Of a stretch of DNA of 64,000 nucleotides, positions 11,321 to 21,460 are shown piece by piece; position 1 is the stretch's first letter; every line of letters starts with the position of its first letter. Source of the stretch: Adenophora triphylla var. japonica (lineage: Eukaryota; Streptophyta; Magnoliopsida; Asterales; Campanulaceae); NCBI GenBank assembly GCA_022495995.1, contig JAFEMH010000170.1, positions 585,501-649,500 of the forward strand, written 5' to 3'. Position numbers and translations under genes: made by a program. The notes under the pieces are model-generated. The model was not told the DNA's origin and did not search any database. It saw only the letters and a list, made by a program, of their open reading frames with translations.

Positions 11321-11600
11321 CTGAAATTTTTAACAAGAAACATTATCCCATTTGGCGATAACGGAGGATTTCCCGAAGGACACGTTATCCCATTTGGCGA
11401 TAACGGAGGATTTCCCAGAGGAAACGTTATCCCATTTGGCAATAACGGAGGGTTTCCCGGAGGAAACGTTATCCCATTTGGCGATAACGGAGGATTTTTA
11501 GGAGACAACGTTATATCCATTTGGATGTAACGGGAAAACTTGGGAGAAAGCGTTATTCCATTTGGAGATAACGAGAATATTTTGGGCAAAAGTATTTCCG
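11300..11600. repeat. Diverged extension of the hairpin array (about 60-bp units)
   Basis: Units now read GTTATTGCC-TTCT-GGCAATAAC (11310-11331), then several GTTATCCCATTTGGCGATAAC, then GTTATATCCATTTGGATGTAAC and GTTATTCCATTTGGAGATAAC. The loop and linker differ from the 46-bp array, yet both stem arms change together in most units. Confidence 0.8.
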
Positions 11601-11620
11601 ATTTTGATTTGGTAATCAAT

Positions 11621-14256
11621 TAAGGTTATTTTTCTTTGTGCATGTTACATGAGCCATGGGCTGACTCTTTTGCAGGAAGGCAATGTGAGAGGATTTTTAT
11701 GAAACAATGTGTTTGGATACATGTGTTTGGAAATTGTTTGAGACAGATTTCGAGCAGTTGGGGTCGTATCCCTTGGGTGCGGACTGAACTATTGTTGTTG
11801 CTGAGATGTTGTCAACGTGGACTAGGATTCCCTCTTGGGCTGAGATTGGGTTTAAACCTCGAGTCTTGACTAAAGTTCCCTTCTTAAATTCTGACACTTG
11901 AAGCTGACGCTGACAGGCCTTTAGAACCAAAGACTAAAGCAGATGTCGAAGTGACCAAACCTCTCTTCTAGGGGTGGATACGACTTATCGGAGCCCCGGT
12001 CTGAGGAACAATTTTTGCAAAGCCTCATGTTCTATTAAAGCAAGGAAATATCCTTTCATTGGCAAGGAAATATCCTTTCATTGGCAAAGCCTCGGTTGTA
12101 AAACCCTGGTTGGACGAACTGAGTAGGCGAAGTCTTAGGTTTCGAAGAATTGACTTAGTGAAGCCCCAGTCTAGCAAAAATCCCAATATGATTGGTACTG
12201 CAAAAGTGATCCTGAGGTTAATCTGACCAAGACTGAATCCATCTAGGGACCTAGTGAAGAACCCGATGCAGACCCAAAAAATGGCTAAAGAAGCCCCAGT
12301 CTAAAGAAACGGCTTGGCAAAGCCCCAACTTCGAAGAGTTTCAAGGCAACCCTAATGCGAATTGTAGCAGAAGAGGGAAGACCTATCCTTTCGTACTTAC
12401 TTTCTTGTTTCCTTTAGTCTCTCAGCCAACCTTAAGAAGATGTGAAAGAAAAGATTTTTAGAAATTTATACATGCAGGGGCATATTTTTTTCGAAAGGTG
12501 GGAATAGATCCCGATTTTGTATTATTTTGATGGCCTTATTTGATGTAGGCACAAAACTCGCTTTGGGTTTGACTCTTTTGAGAGAGTATAAGCGTAGAAA
12601 GGTTTGTAAAGGTGTATGGAAGCCCCTGCTGACAGAAAATCAGTGTTTAGCACTATCTTTCCTAGGATGTAGAAAAGGAAGACTTGTCAAGACATCTGAA
12701 AACTTGTTTTATTTTACAATGATCACAAGATTGCTTAAAACCCTTTATTAATGTTCGGGTTATTCAACCACTAATTTTGATATGAACAAACATTTTTGAT
12801 TAATCATGAGGAGAAAGTCAACCGATGTCGCGGATCAAGGTTGGCTGGTGTGAAAGAAAGGTTTGTGTATAGGGAGGTCATTGATGAGACCGGGTTTTCT
12901 GGGATTTGAATGTGTTTATGGGAAAGGTCATTCGCTGAGACCGGTTTTTCTGGAATTTGAATATGCTTATGGGAAAGGTCATTCGATGGGACCGAATTTT
13001 TTTGGAATTTGAATATGCTTATGGGAGAGGTCATTGATGAGACCGGATTTTCTGGAATCTAAATATGCTTATGACCGGACCATTTCTGGTTGCCTACGTT
13101 CCCTCATTGTGAGGAGCTCAGGTCGCCGTAGTTCGGCCTCAGCTGAACTATGTCTGACTTTGGGAAATGGGATTTGTGGTTCCTTTAGTGGAAAGGCTCG
13201 GATGAGGAGGTTGGATGACGAGGCATGGGCCTCGGGAAGATTCCTTGACCAAGTCATTCTTGGACGGCTGCTTCAATTGCTTCCTGATTTTCGTCTTTCA
13301 TTGGAGGAGAAAGAGAAAGGCTTCGCATACGTCTAAAGGCTTATGGAATGTTTCTGTATTTGCTTTGATCACTCCATTGCTATTGACAACTTTCATTCTC
13401 TGAGCTTTGATTTTGCCTGTCCGTCAAGCTTTTGATTGGCGGTGCTGGGTCCTTGGCCTCATTTTTTTTCTTTTATTTTTTATGTGCAACCCTGTTTTTT
13501 GCCTAGACTGTTCCTTTACAAGGTTTTTAGCCTAGCTGTGTATTTTTATTTTATTTTATTTTATTTTATTTTTCTTTTTTTTTATATGTGCAACCCTGTC
13601 TTTTGCCTAGACCGCCCTTTTTTGGGATTTTCAGCCTAGCTGGGCATTACTCTTTTTGCACTAAGAATTTTTTTTTTTTTTTTTGAAGCACATGAGGGCC
13701 AAGGCGAGCCCCTGCTTGAACTTTCTTAATACCCTTGAGGTCTAAGGCAAGCTCCTAGGTTGTTGTCGACATGTGGTCAATCTTTCGAAGCTGAGTGGCC
13801 TTTTGTTGTCCCTTGACGATGCCGCCGTCGTTGAATTGGTCAAGGTGATGGTGAGGACATGGTTTGGGAAGTGTATGGCTTGATGAAGGCTTTTTATGAG
13901 ATAAGGAAAGTGTATGGTTTGATGGAGACCTTTTGGGTGGTAAGGAAAGTGTATGGGGAAGGCATTAGTTGACTTTCTCACACTGATTAATCAGAATGTT
14001 AATTATTTCGAGAGATCATTTGTTGAGCAATGCAATTGATCATATAAAATAAAACCATTTCATTAAATGTAATGTAGGTGTGCAAATAATGTCTTAAGTC
14101 TAGCAAGAAAAGAAGAAGACTTTTTATAGAAGATTGAAGATTAATTACAATGTCCGAGGAGGACTTGATTGAAAGAGGAAAGCACTAGAACCTACGAAAG
14201 TTGACTGAGAGACTATTTTATTTCTTAGTCTTTCTTGAGGATAGGTAACCCCTAGC
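11621..14256 (-). other. Element B non-coding interior
   Basis: No ORF with protein-like character is seen. The region has degenerate short repeats: AAAGCCCCAGTCT-type units at 12000-12340 and ATGAGACCGG(A/T)TTTTCTGGAATTTGAAT units at 12880-13070. It also has T-rich runs at 13540-13680. The part 13050-14200 is recognisable in reverse complement at 53080-53860 in element D, so it is a shared retained segment of this family and not random filler. Confidence 0.65.
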
Positions 14257-15006
14257 CTAGCTACTCTTCGCTGGTTGGACTGCCAGGACGCTTGAGCTTT
14301 CCATTTTTCTGCTAGCTTCTGAATCCCCTATCGCAGACTGAGACAGTGATCCGTTACGTGCCCATGATACTGGTGGAAGTGGAGGGACTTGAGGCCATGG
14401 GGCAGCTGGAGCAAGTATAAGTTGTCCAAAGAAATAGGTCGGAAAAGTCACGGGGACGAAACTTGATGACTGAGCATATTGCTGGAAGGAAGTGAACCTG
14501 GGAGGACTTTGAGGGATATTGGGATCTGTTTGAGAGGATTTAGCGCTGCGCTGGTGGTTTTGAGTGAAAGGGGTAGTACTGGTTGGTTGGTGAAACTGAG
14601 AAACAGGCGTAATGAAGCCCGATCCGTTCTGAGGAGCTGAGGGCGATGGGGCCCTGATGGCCTGGGATGTTGGAAAGGATTGAAAAGGGGTAGTCCTTGG
14701 CAAGGGATCATATGTGGGCAGAGGAAGGTATCGGCTGTGGGATGGAGGGTAATGGTTATATGATGGAGGGTATTGGTTACAGGATGGAGGGATTGAGATC
14801 ATTGTTTCTGGAGTCTCATCTTCAACCATGACCAGGGAACCATTTGCCTCAACTGTTACCTGAACTCCATGATGGTGGAGAGCACCGATGAGCATGAACA
14901 ACTGCTCTTCATGAACCCTATGGGCATTTTCCAAAGCTAGGACTAACTCTTCTTCTCTGGTCGTTGATTGACCCGAACCATCACTGTTTTCTGTCAAATC
15001 TGCCAT
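14257..15006 (-). CDS. Element B gag-like protein (249 aa)
   Basis: An open frame starts MADLTENSDGSGQSTT and ends at 14257. The first 70 residues form an acidic, probably coiled segment (EELVLALENAHRVHEEQLFM) followed by GVQVTVEANGSLVMVEDE. The rest is rich in Pro, Tyr, Ser and Gln. Element C gag starts with the same layout: EELRVMLEAALARERE, then a GIAVLRREDGSYEEI stretch, then a Pro/Tyr-rich part. I therefore read this as the N-terminal part of Tat-type gag. There is no Retrotrans_gag core or zinc knuckle, so the protein is truncated compared with C. It lies where gag should be, downstream of the primer site and 5' UTR in the element's own orientation. Whether it is still translated is unknown. 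Confidence 0.6.
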   Translation of the reverse strand: MADLTENSDGSGQSTTREEELVLALENAHRVHEEQLFMLIGALHHHGVQVTVEANGSLVMVEDETPETMISIPPSCNQYPPSYNHYPPSHSRYLPLPTYDPLPRTTPFQSFPTSQAIRAPSPSAPQNGSGFITPVSQFHQPTSTTPFTQNHQRSAKSSQTDPNIPQSPPRFTSFQQYAQSSSFVPVTFPTYFFGQLILAPAAPWPQVPPLPPVSWARNGSLSQSAIGDSEASRKMESSSVLAVQPAKSS

Positions 15007-15289
15007 TCTGAATTTTTGGCTGACGAAACGGACGATTCTGACGAACTATCTGAGCCTGAGATTTCCGCACAGATAATCCGCTGACCCGATATTCTCACCC
15101 ACTTCTTTCTCGTTGCGGGAAAGGGATAGACAAGGTTTAGACTCGGGGGTAGGCAAAGTTTAGACTCGGAGGTAAGTGTTTAGGCTTGGAGGTAAGTGTT
15201 TAGGCTGAAGGCTCAAGTAACATGCACTTATTTGCTTAAATTTTGCTCAAAACACATTTTCTCCTAAGTCTAATTGATCGGTAAAGATT

Positions 15290-16100
15290 GGACCTTGGAA
15301 GGTAGAGGTCAAAAATCGGAGATCGGATCGAGGGGGTCGCGATTAGAAATTTGACCGCGAAAGGTCAAGGTAGGAAATAGGAGATCGGAACGAGGAGGTC
15401 GCGATTAGGGATTTGACCGCGAAGGGTCGAGATGGAAAATCGGAGATCGGACCGAGGAGGTCGCGATTAGGGATTTGACCGTGAAAGGTCGAGATGGAAA
15501 ATCGGAGATCGGACCGAGGAGGTCACGATTAGGGATTTGACCATGAAAGGTCAAAATGGAAAATCGGAGATCGGACCGAGGGGGTCGCGATTAGGGATTT
15601 GACCGCGAAGGGTCGAGATGGAAAATTGGAGATCGGACCGAGGAGGTCGCGATTAGGGATTTGACCGCGAAAGGTCGAGATGGAAAATCGGAGATCGGAC
15701 TGAGGAGGTCACGATTAGGGATTTGACCATGAAAGGTCGAAATGGAAAATCGGAGATCGGACCGAGGGGGTCGTGATTAGGGATTTGACCGCGAAGGGTT
15801 GAGATGGAAAATCGGAGATCGGACCGAGGAGGTCGCGATTAGGGATTTGACCGCGAAGTGTCGAGATGGAAAATCGGAGATCGGACCGAGAAGGTCTCGA
15901 TTAGGGATTTGACCATGAAAGGTCGAGATGGAAAATCGGAGATCGGACCGAGGAGGTCGCGATCAGGGATTTGACCATGAAAGGTCGAGATAGAAAAATT
16001 GGAGATCGGACCGAGGAGGTCTCGATTAGGGATTTGACCATGAAAGGTCGAGATAGGAAAGTCGGAGATCGGACCGAGGAGGTCTCGATTAGGGATTCCA
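15290..16100. repeat. 62-bp minisatellite in element B 5' untranslated region (about 13 copies)
   Basis: GGAGATCGGACCGAGGAGGT recurs with a 62-bp period (for example 15442 and 15504). Units contain GACCGCGAAAGGTC or GACCATGAAAGGTC, short inverted repeats with a six-base loop. In the element's orientation the array lies between the primer site and gag. The several ORFs of 60-90 codons across it only reflect the repeat. Confidence 0.85.
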
Positions 16101-17704
16101 GAGATAGGACCATGCAATTATGATAATTGTTCAAGTTTACTTAAAACAGTGTCTTTTATTTATTTCTATTTGGTTGGAAAAGGGGTTTTGCCCTTCTTTT
16201 TCGCAACTACTCTAGATCCTGGATCAGTGGTTTCCGTCACTACGTCTATAAGCCCCTCGTATTCCACCTGTATTTCGACCTCCCAGGGTGGACAGCCCCG
16301 GGCGAGGGTCCTATAGGGCACGCGGATCCCACCGACCGAGAGAGAAGAACGCTCCTAACGGGTCTAGCTGGTCATAGGAACTTTTAACGCACGAGCGATG
16401 CGGATTATAGTCAAGGCAATACCAGAAAAGTCTCGTCTTTCAGCCTTAACGGAATTTTGGCAAAATTTCGCTTGCGCGAATGACGTTTTGACTTGTCGGT
16501 AATGTCCGAGAAGATAATAGGCATGGGTCGGGCGGTAAAAGCCGGATGACACAGTGTCACATTGAACTTCGTTGCATACGCCGTGCGTGAGTCAAAATCG
16601 AAGTCAATGCCGGGTCAAGATCTTGCCAATTTTTCCTTGTTGGAATTTTGGCAGAGCTTCGCTTGAGCGAAAGATCTTTGAATTTTTGGCAAGGACTCGG
16701 TCTCGACTCTTACGCATTCCGTGCGGGTCAAAGTCAAAGTCAATGCCGGAGTCAAGGTTCTACCAATTTTTCCTTGTCGGAATTTTGGCAGAGTTTCGCT
16801 TGTGCGAAAGATCTTGACTTCCGTTATGAACTAAGGCTTGACCTTTACGGGGATATGCAACTGGGCTATATGACACGGACTAGACCAAAAACCAACCAAA
16901 AGTCACGATTTTTTTGAAACGTGTGACACGGACTGTGCATTGGTCGACACTGGCTGCCATGGGGAGTTTGGGGTGATTCCGTGCGCGCCCGGGAGCATCG
17001 TAAGGCTGTCCGTGACTGCAACTGAAAAACCACCCCGGGTTTAAAGGGACGTGCGTGCAAAGTGTACAGGATATATAAGGTGCGCGTAGTGTGCGGCCTC
17101 CTAAAAATGTTCCTTTTTGAGTTAAAACAGAGATTTTTCAGAAATGTGTTTTAAAGGAATGATTTTTCGGGAAGGTGGAAAATGCAACAGATAAGGCACG
17201 TAAATTTTCTGGGAGCCCCAGTCAGTCTTGGAACTGAATAGCCCCAAGATGACAAGGCTGCCAGATTAACCTCAATTTTGTCCTGGTGGAATTGCCACTG
17301 AGGCCGCCCGGTCAGAATCCAGGGAGGATTAAGCCGTACGGCTGCATGGATCAATTTTCCAGGTTCCACTCCTTTGCAATTTCAGGTTGCTTCCCGAATA
17401 TTTTAGGCACCTTTCAGTAGGCTTCCTGTTCAGAGTATGCACAATTCCCAAGATGCAAGATGCAATGCAATGCAAGGAAAGAAAGCAAGCACGATAATTG
17501 GAATCCACGACGGGAGTCTAACCCGCTCAAAGGAAAAAAGCCTTCTTTTATTTTTTTTTCGAAAAGGGATACCGGTACGTGGGATTGTTAAACCACCTTT
17601 TATCCCAAGCCCCGGGTTAGGGAGCGATACAGGAAGGTTAGTGGTTTCCACCTATATACCGAGTATCGTTTATTTTGAAAATGAAAGCTTTTCTCCTTTG
17701 GTTG
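16101..17704 (-). other. Element B 5' untranslated region
   Basis: No convincing gene is present. The stretch 16190-16320 is homologous, in reverse complement, to 50530-50660 in element D (shared motifs CAGGGTGGACAGCCCCGGGC and CCTGGATCAGTGG). At 16590-16830 there are two diverged copies of an approximately 130-bp unit containing TTTTCCTTGT(T/C)GGAATTTTGGC. Confidence 0.65.
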
Positions 17705-17722
17705 TCCCCAGCGGAGTCGCCA
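17705..17722 (-). promoter_or_regulatory. Primer-binding site of element B (tRNA-Arg type)
   Basis: The minus strand reads TGGCGACTCCGCTGGGGA, three bases after the LTR end. It pairs, with one mismatch to the version I know, with the 3' end of plant tRNA-Arg (…CCCCAGTGGAGTCGCCA). This primer is typical of Ogre/Tat gypsy elements and fixes the element on the minus strand. Confidence 0.85.
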
Positions 17723-18419
17723 AACTGTGAATGTGTGCCCAAATTCTATTTTTGTTTTTTTAGATTGGATTCACGCGAGTTTGAAAACATCCGGTTTAAT
17801 TTGAAAAACGGAGTCGCCACGCCATTTTGATTTCCTCAAAACTTTGAAAAAAAGGTTTTTAGGGTTCGGAGGTTAAGTTACCCCTTGGGAAGAACGGATC
17901 GTCGTTCACCCAAGGTGCCTTGCCGTAGCAAGTCTCCCTAGATTCCATTTTTCGTGCTTGCTTGCATGCTTTCTTGTGTACATGTGTTGAAAAGAGGGGG
18001 GAATGTTCCAAGTTGTCTTTCGGACGTATAAACCATTTAGTTGGTTATCGCTCGGGATTTCTTGGATTTTTATGTGTTCGGGACTTTGATCCCGTCCTCA
18101 TCTTGGACTTGTGATAATCGCTATTTGACCTTGGGTCTTGCGTGATCGAGAGAAGGACTCTCTTTTATAGTCCAAAATGAGGTTCTTTAGAAAAGGAGTG
18201 TCCTTAGCCCATCAATCCTACATCTTGAGACGATTGAGCTTATATAGGGGCTATCATGCTCGTCTCAAGTGATAATCGGAGATATAGGGTTCAAGGTCTA
18301 TCCCTTTCTAAAGAGATTGTGGCACCTTTAATGGAAGAAATGGTGTAAAGATAGGATCTTTACATCGGTCCACTCCAAAGGATACCAATGGGGACTAGGG
18401 AAATGCATGTTTTAGGATA

Positions 18420-18800
18420 AAAATGACATTTTTAATGAAAAGATGACATTTTTTGATGCAAAGGATGCTATTTGTTTGCAAATGATGCTTTTTATGTAAA
18501 GAAATGGTTTTTAATGCAAAGGATGCATTTTTATGTGGAAAAAATAGCTATTCATGTGCAAAGGATGCAATTTTTATGTAAAGGAATGATTTTTGATGCA
18601 AATGATGCATCTTTATGCATGAAAATGGGTTTTGGGTGCAAAGGATGCAATTTTAATGTAAAGACTACATTTTTAAGTGCAAAGGATGCATAAAGATATC
18701 ATTTTTATGTAAAAAAGAGATTTTTAGGTGCAAAGGATGCACCTTTAATGCAAAGACTATATTTTTATGAGCAAAAGATGCTTATGTTAATGCAAATGAT
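18420..18800. repeat. Degenerate GATGCAAAGGATGC repeats, second LTR copy
   Basis: Counterpart of the block at 8760-9145, with the same unit order. Confidence 0.75.
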
Positions 18801-19149
18801 GCAAAGGGGAAGGGGATATGATTTATATGTTCAAAGATATGATCTTTAACAACAATATACCAAATACCAAGCAATATATAGCAATATGTAAATGCAAGGA
18901 GCAAGTATATCACATAAACAAGTATAATGCAAGATAAGAGGGTGAGAGGTTACCAATGGTGGTGACCTCTTCTTCTGTGGAGTTCGCCTAGGGAAGGGAC
19001 CAACTTTTGGAGGCTTCAAGGAGGAGGGAGGTGGCTTCTTGGCACTCTCAGCTTCCTGATTTTCGTAGGGATGTTTTGGTAGAGCTTTGGTGCTGAAAAT
19101 TTGTGTATGAAAATGGGTAGAGGAGGCCTCTATTTATAGGCAGCTGGAA

Positions 19150-19585
19150 AAAGGCGAAAGAGGTCGCGTGGCTTCATTTGCGGCAAAAGAGGCCGCGTGG
19201 CTACATTTGCTGCCGACCCAGATTTTTCCAGAAACATGCAAGGTGGCATTCTAGAAGGTCAGCGAAAGAGGCCGCATGGCTTCATTTGCGGCAAAAGAGG
19301 CCGCGTGGCTACATTTGCTGCCGACCCATATTTTTCCAGAAACATGCAAGGTGGCATTCTAGAAGGTCAGCGAAAGAGGCCGCATGGCTTCATTTGCGGC
19401 AAAAGAGGCCGCGTGGCTACATTTGCTGCCGACCCAGATTTTTCTAGAAACATGCAAGGTGGCATTCTAGAAGGTCAGCGAAAGAGGCCGCATGGCTTCA
19501 TTTGCGGCAAAAGAGGCCGCGTGGCTACATTTGCTGCCGACCTAGATTTTTCTAGAAACATGCAAGGTGGCCTTCTAGAAGGGCT
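19150..19585. repeat. 108-bp tandem repeat, second LTR copy
   Basis: Counterpart of the array at 9485-9925, with the same 108-bp period and about four units. The frame from 19197 stays open for 160 codons. Confidence 0.85.
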
Positions 19586-19742
19586 TTTCACCGAAGGTTT
19601 GCGTGGAATTTTAATTCCTAGCAAGTCCTTCGCCCCTCGGAAGGTTCGGAAAAGTTCTCGAATTGCTCCCGGACTTTAGGAAAGTCCGGGGAATTGCCGG
19701 GAAACTTAACCGGAAGGCATGAGCCAGATTTGGGTACTTACA

Positions 19743-19859
19743 TGTCCCTATATCATCACTCAAGTCATTCGAGAGGGGACCTACAGATTGAAGACTAAGG
19801 AGGGGAAGGAGCTCAAGCACCCATGGCATTTCGACAATCTCCGAAAATATTATCACTAG
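19743..19859 (+). pseudogene. Element A pol, C-terminal end
   Basis: The frame resumes after element B as PYIITQVIREGTYRLKT and ends HPWHFDNLRKYYH with TAG at 19857-19859. This is the standard end of a Ty3/gypsy Tat-lineage integrase (the GPY-type segment, then the NLRKYY end). It joins in frame to 5183 when one target duplication is removed. Confidence 0.85.
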
Positions 19860-20590
19860 TCTAGTTTATTTTGTAATGGAGTAGTTTCCTATTTTCAGTC
19901 TTTTACTTTTCAGTTTGACAGGATTGCAGTTTGATGTAATCACGTTCTAGTTTATGAAAGCAACTTCTTCCAACATGCACGCCAACTATCAACTCCTGAC
20001 ACAAACACCGAAAGACGAGGATCTTATCCCCGACTCTTCAAAACACAGGCCTTACGTCTTGACAAGGGTCCGCCTTGATTCAATGAGTAAGTTCATAACA
20101 ACAAACGTGAGGATCTTCCCTCGACTTACTGGCTTACCTTACATCCTGACAAGGGTTCGCCTTGATTCAAGGATCACAAGGTTTAAATAGTCAAACACCG
20201 AGGACCTCACCTCGACATACTGACTTGCCTCACGTCAAGACAAGGAAATACCTTGTCACTATGACTAAAAGGCATCACGTCTGAAACCTGTGCGCGAGTC
20301 ATCTTCCTCAGCATAAGGAGATGAAAAAGAAGAAATCACCCAACAGTCAAAGCCAAGGATCCCCTCCTCGGCCTACATGACTTAAAGTACAGTCAAGGCC
20401 AAAGGACCTTACCTCGGCCCAACAACTTACTCAATAACCGGGGGCGAGGGTCTTTCCTCGGCTTCCCCCCTTTTACAAGCCTTATGCCTAGGCCTAGCAT
20501 ACAAACAAGCACTCAAAAATTCATCAAAACACACACATGAATTGAAACAAAAGGATCTATTCATTGATATTTCAAAAGAGATTACAGATC
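19860..20590. other. Element A spacer between pol and antisense ORF
   Basis: There is no gene here. Degenerate repeats occur: ACGTCTTGACAAGGGTCCGCC and ACATCCTGACAAGGGTTCGCC near 20054 and 20141, and several CCGAGGA/CCTCGGC motifs, which are also abundant in the LTR at 24298-25090. Confidence 0.6.
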
Positions 20591-20632
20591 CTACCAGCTA
20601 TTACAATAAGAGAAAAAAGAGAAAGAAAAATC

Positions 20633-21460
20633 CTAAGTCTGCTCAGCATCGTCGAAGGGCTTGTCTAACCAATCCTCCGTGATAGCACCAGGGGGAGGAA
20701 GGCTAGTCTGATGAGCTTGAGCCCCAGCTTCCTCGGCGTTTCCCCCCTCGGCCTCGGCCTCCGCTCCTTCATCTTGGATGGCCTCCACCAAGGCTTGAAG
20801 GTTGCCGGGCTTAACAGATGGTGGCACCCAAGCTTCCCGTCCCTCCTGGGCATCTTCCCCGGCTATGACGTCCAAATTGTACTGGGAAAATGGGACCAAG
20901 TGGTGAAGAGCCCGGGCCTTCTCGTCATATTGATCCTGGCTGATCAGCAGAGCAATCTTGTGAATGTCCAGGCCGGTGGAAGGGTCAGTTAGCAGACGAC
21001 GGGCCAAGTGAAGGTACCCGTCCTCGAACATTGTCGCCATCTTCGCATCCACGACATCTTGGAAAGCCTGGCTCTCCTTGAAACGGGTCACGGCCGCCTC
21101 CTCCCTGGAAACAAGGGTGGCTTCATAGCCCCGACATTTGGCTTCAGCTTCCTTGGCCCTCACTTGGACCTCGGCCTTGGACTTCCTTGCCTCAGTCAGC
21201 TCGGCCTCCTTTAGCCGGAGATGCTCCTCGGCTTGGGCACGAGCCTCCTGGACTTTCTTCCGGGCTTCCTCTGCCCTCTTCACTTCGGCCTCGACCTTGG
21301 CTTGAGCAGCCTGTAGGTCGGCATCCTTGGCCTTCAAAAGCTCAGCCAGGGCAACTTTCTCAACCTCACCCTTCTTTTGGGCAGCCTTGGCATCTTGCAC
21401 CTGCTTGTCCTGCGCCTTAGCCAAGACATTCTCGTATGTCGTAACGAAAGCCCACTGCAA
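20633..21460 (-). CDS. aORF last exon: coiled-coil and acidic C-terminus
   Basis: The exon is open for about 275 codons and ends DWLDKPFDDAEQT. The acceptor TATCTTGCAG lies directly before TGGGCTTTCG at about 21457. The upstream donor GAG|GTAGAT is near 21534. Residues about 10-130 are strongly heptad-like and rich in Ala, Glu, Lys and Gln. A conserved-looking globular part (FEDGYLHLARRLLTDPSTGL) comes next, then a Glu/Ala-rich tail. The exon itself has no stops, unlike the upstream exons. No enzymatic motif is visible. Confidence 0.6.
   Translation of the reverse strand: MQWAFVTTYENVLAKAQDKQVQDAKAAQKKGEVEKVALAELLKAKDADLQAAQAKVEAEVKRAEEARKKVQEARAQAEEHLRLKEAELTEARKSKAEVQVRAKEAEAKCRGYEATLVSREEAAVTRFKESQAFQDVVDAKMATMFEDGYLHLARRLLTDPSTGLDIHKIALLISQDQYDEKARALHHLVPFSQYNLDVIAGEDAQEGREAWVPPSVKPGNLQALVEAIQDEGAEAEAEGGNAEEAGAQAHQTSLPPPGAITEDWLDKPFDDAEQT

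Larger units (their letters stand above)
5184..19742 (-). mobile_element. Element B: non-autonomous Tat/Ogre-type LTR retrotransposon, nested in element A
   Basis: Two LTRs of about 2.0 kb bound this minus-strand element: 19742-17726 is its 5' LTR, and 10081-5184, interrupted by a solo LTR, is its 3' LTR. Read on the minus strand, the 5' LTR is followed after 3 bp by TGGCGACTCCGCTGGGGA, complementary to the 3' end of plant tRNA-Arg. The 3' LTR is preceded by a GAGGGG-rich polypurine tract. The 7.6-kb interior has one gag-like ORF and two minisatellites. I see no protease, reverse transcriptase, RNase H or integrase, so mobility must have depended on enzymes from a relative such as element C. 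Confidence 0.85.
17726..19742 (-). mobile_element. LTR of element B (its 5' LTR), uninterrupted copy
   Basis: This 2017-bp copy starts TGTGAATGTGTG and ends GGGTACTTACA. It is nearly identical to the other LTR once the solo LTR is removed from that one. Differences are a handful of substitutions plus a short extra CTTGCATG near 17960, which suggests a fairly recent insertion. The target duplication TGTCC follows at 19743-19747. Confidence 0.9.

Noticed and set aside
11215..11619. 134-codon minus-strand ORF with NPPLSPNGITFP repeats
   Set aside because: It is a translation of the hairpin minisatellite. The periodic peptide follows the repeat, with no conserved domain.
15839..16134. Overlapping minus-strand ORFs of 77-92 codons (repeated GPISDFPISTFHGQIP-like)
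   Set aside because: Translations of the 62-bp minisatellite.
17705..17722. tRNA-Arg-like sequence as a tRNA gene
   Set aside because: Only the 18 bases complementary to the tRNA 3' end are present, right next to an LTR. It is a primer-binding site.
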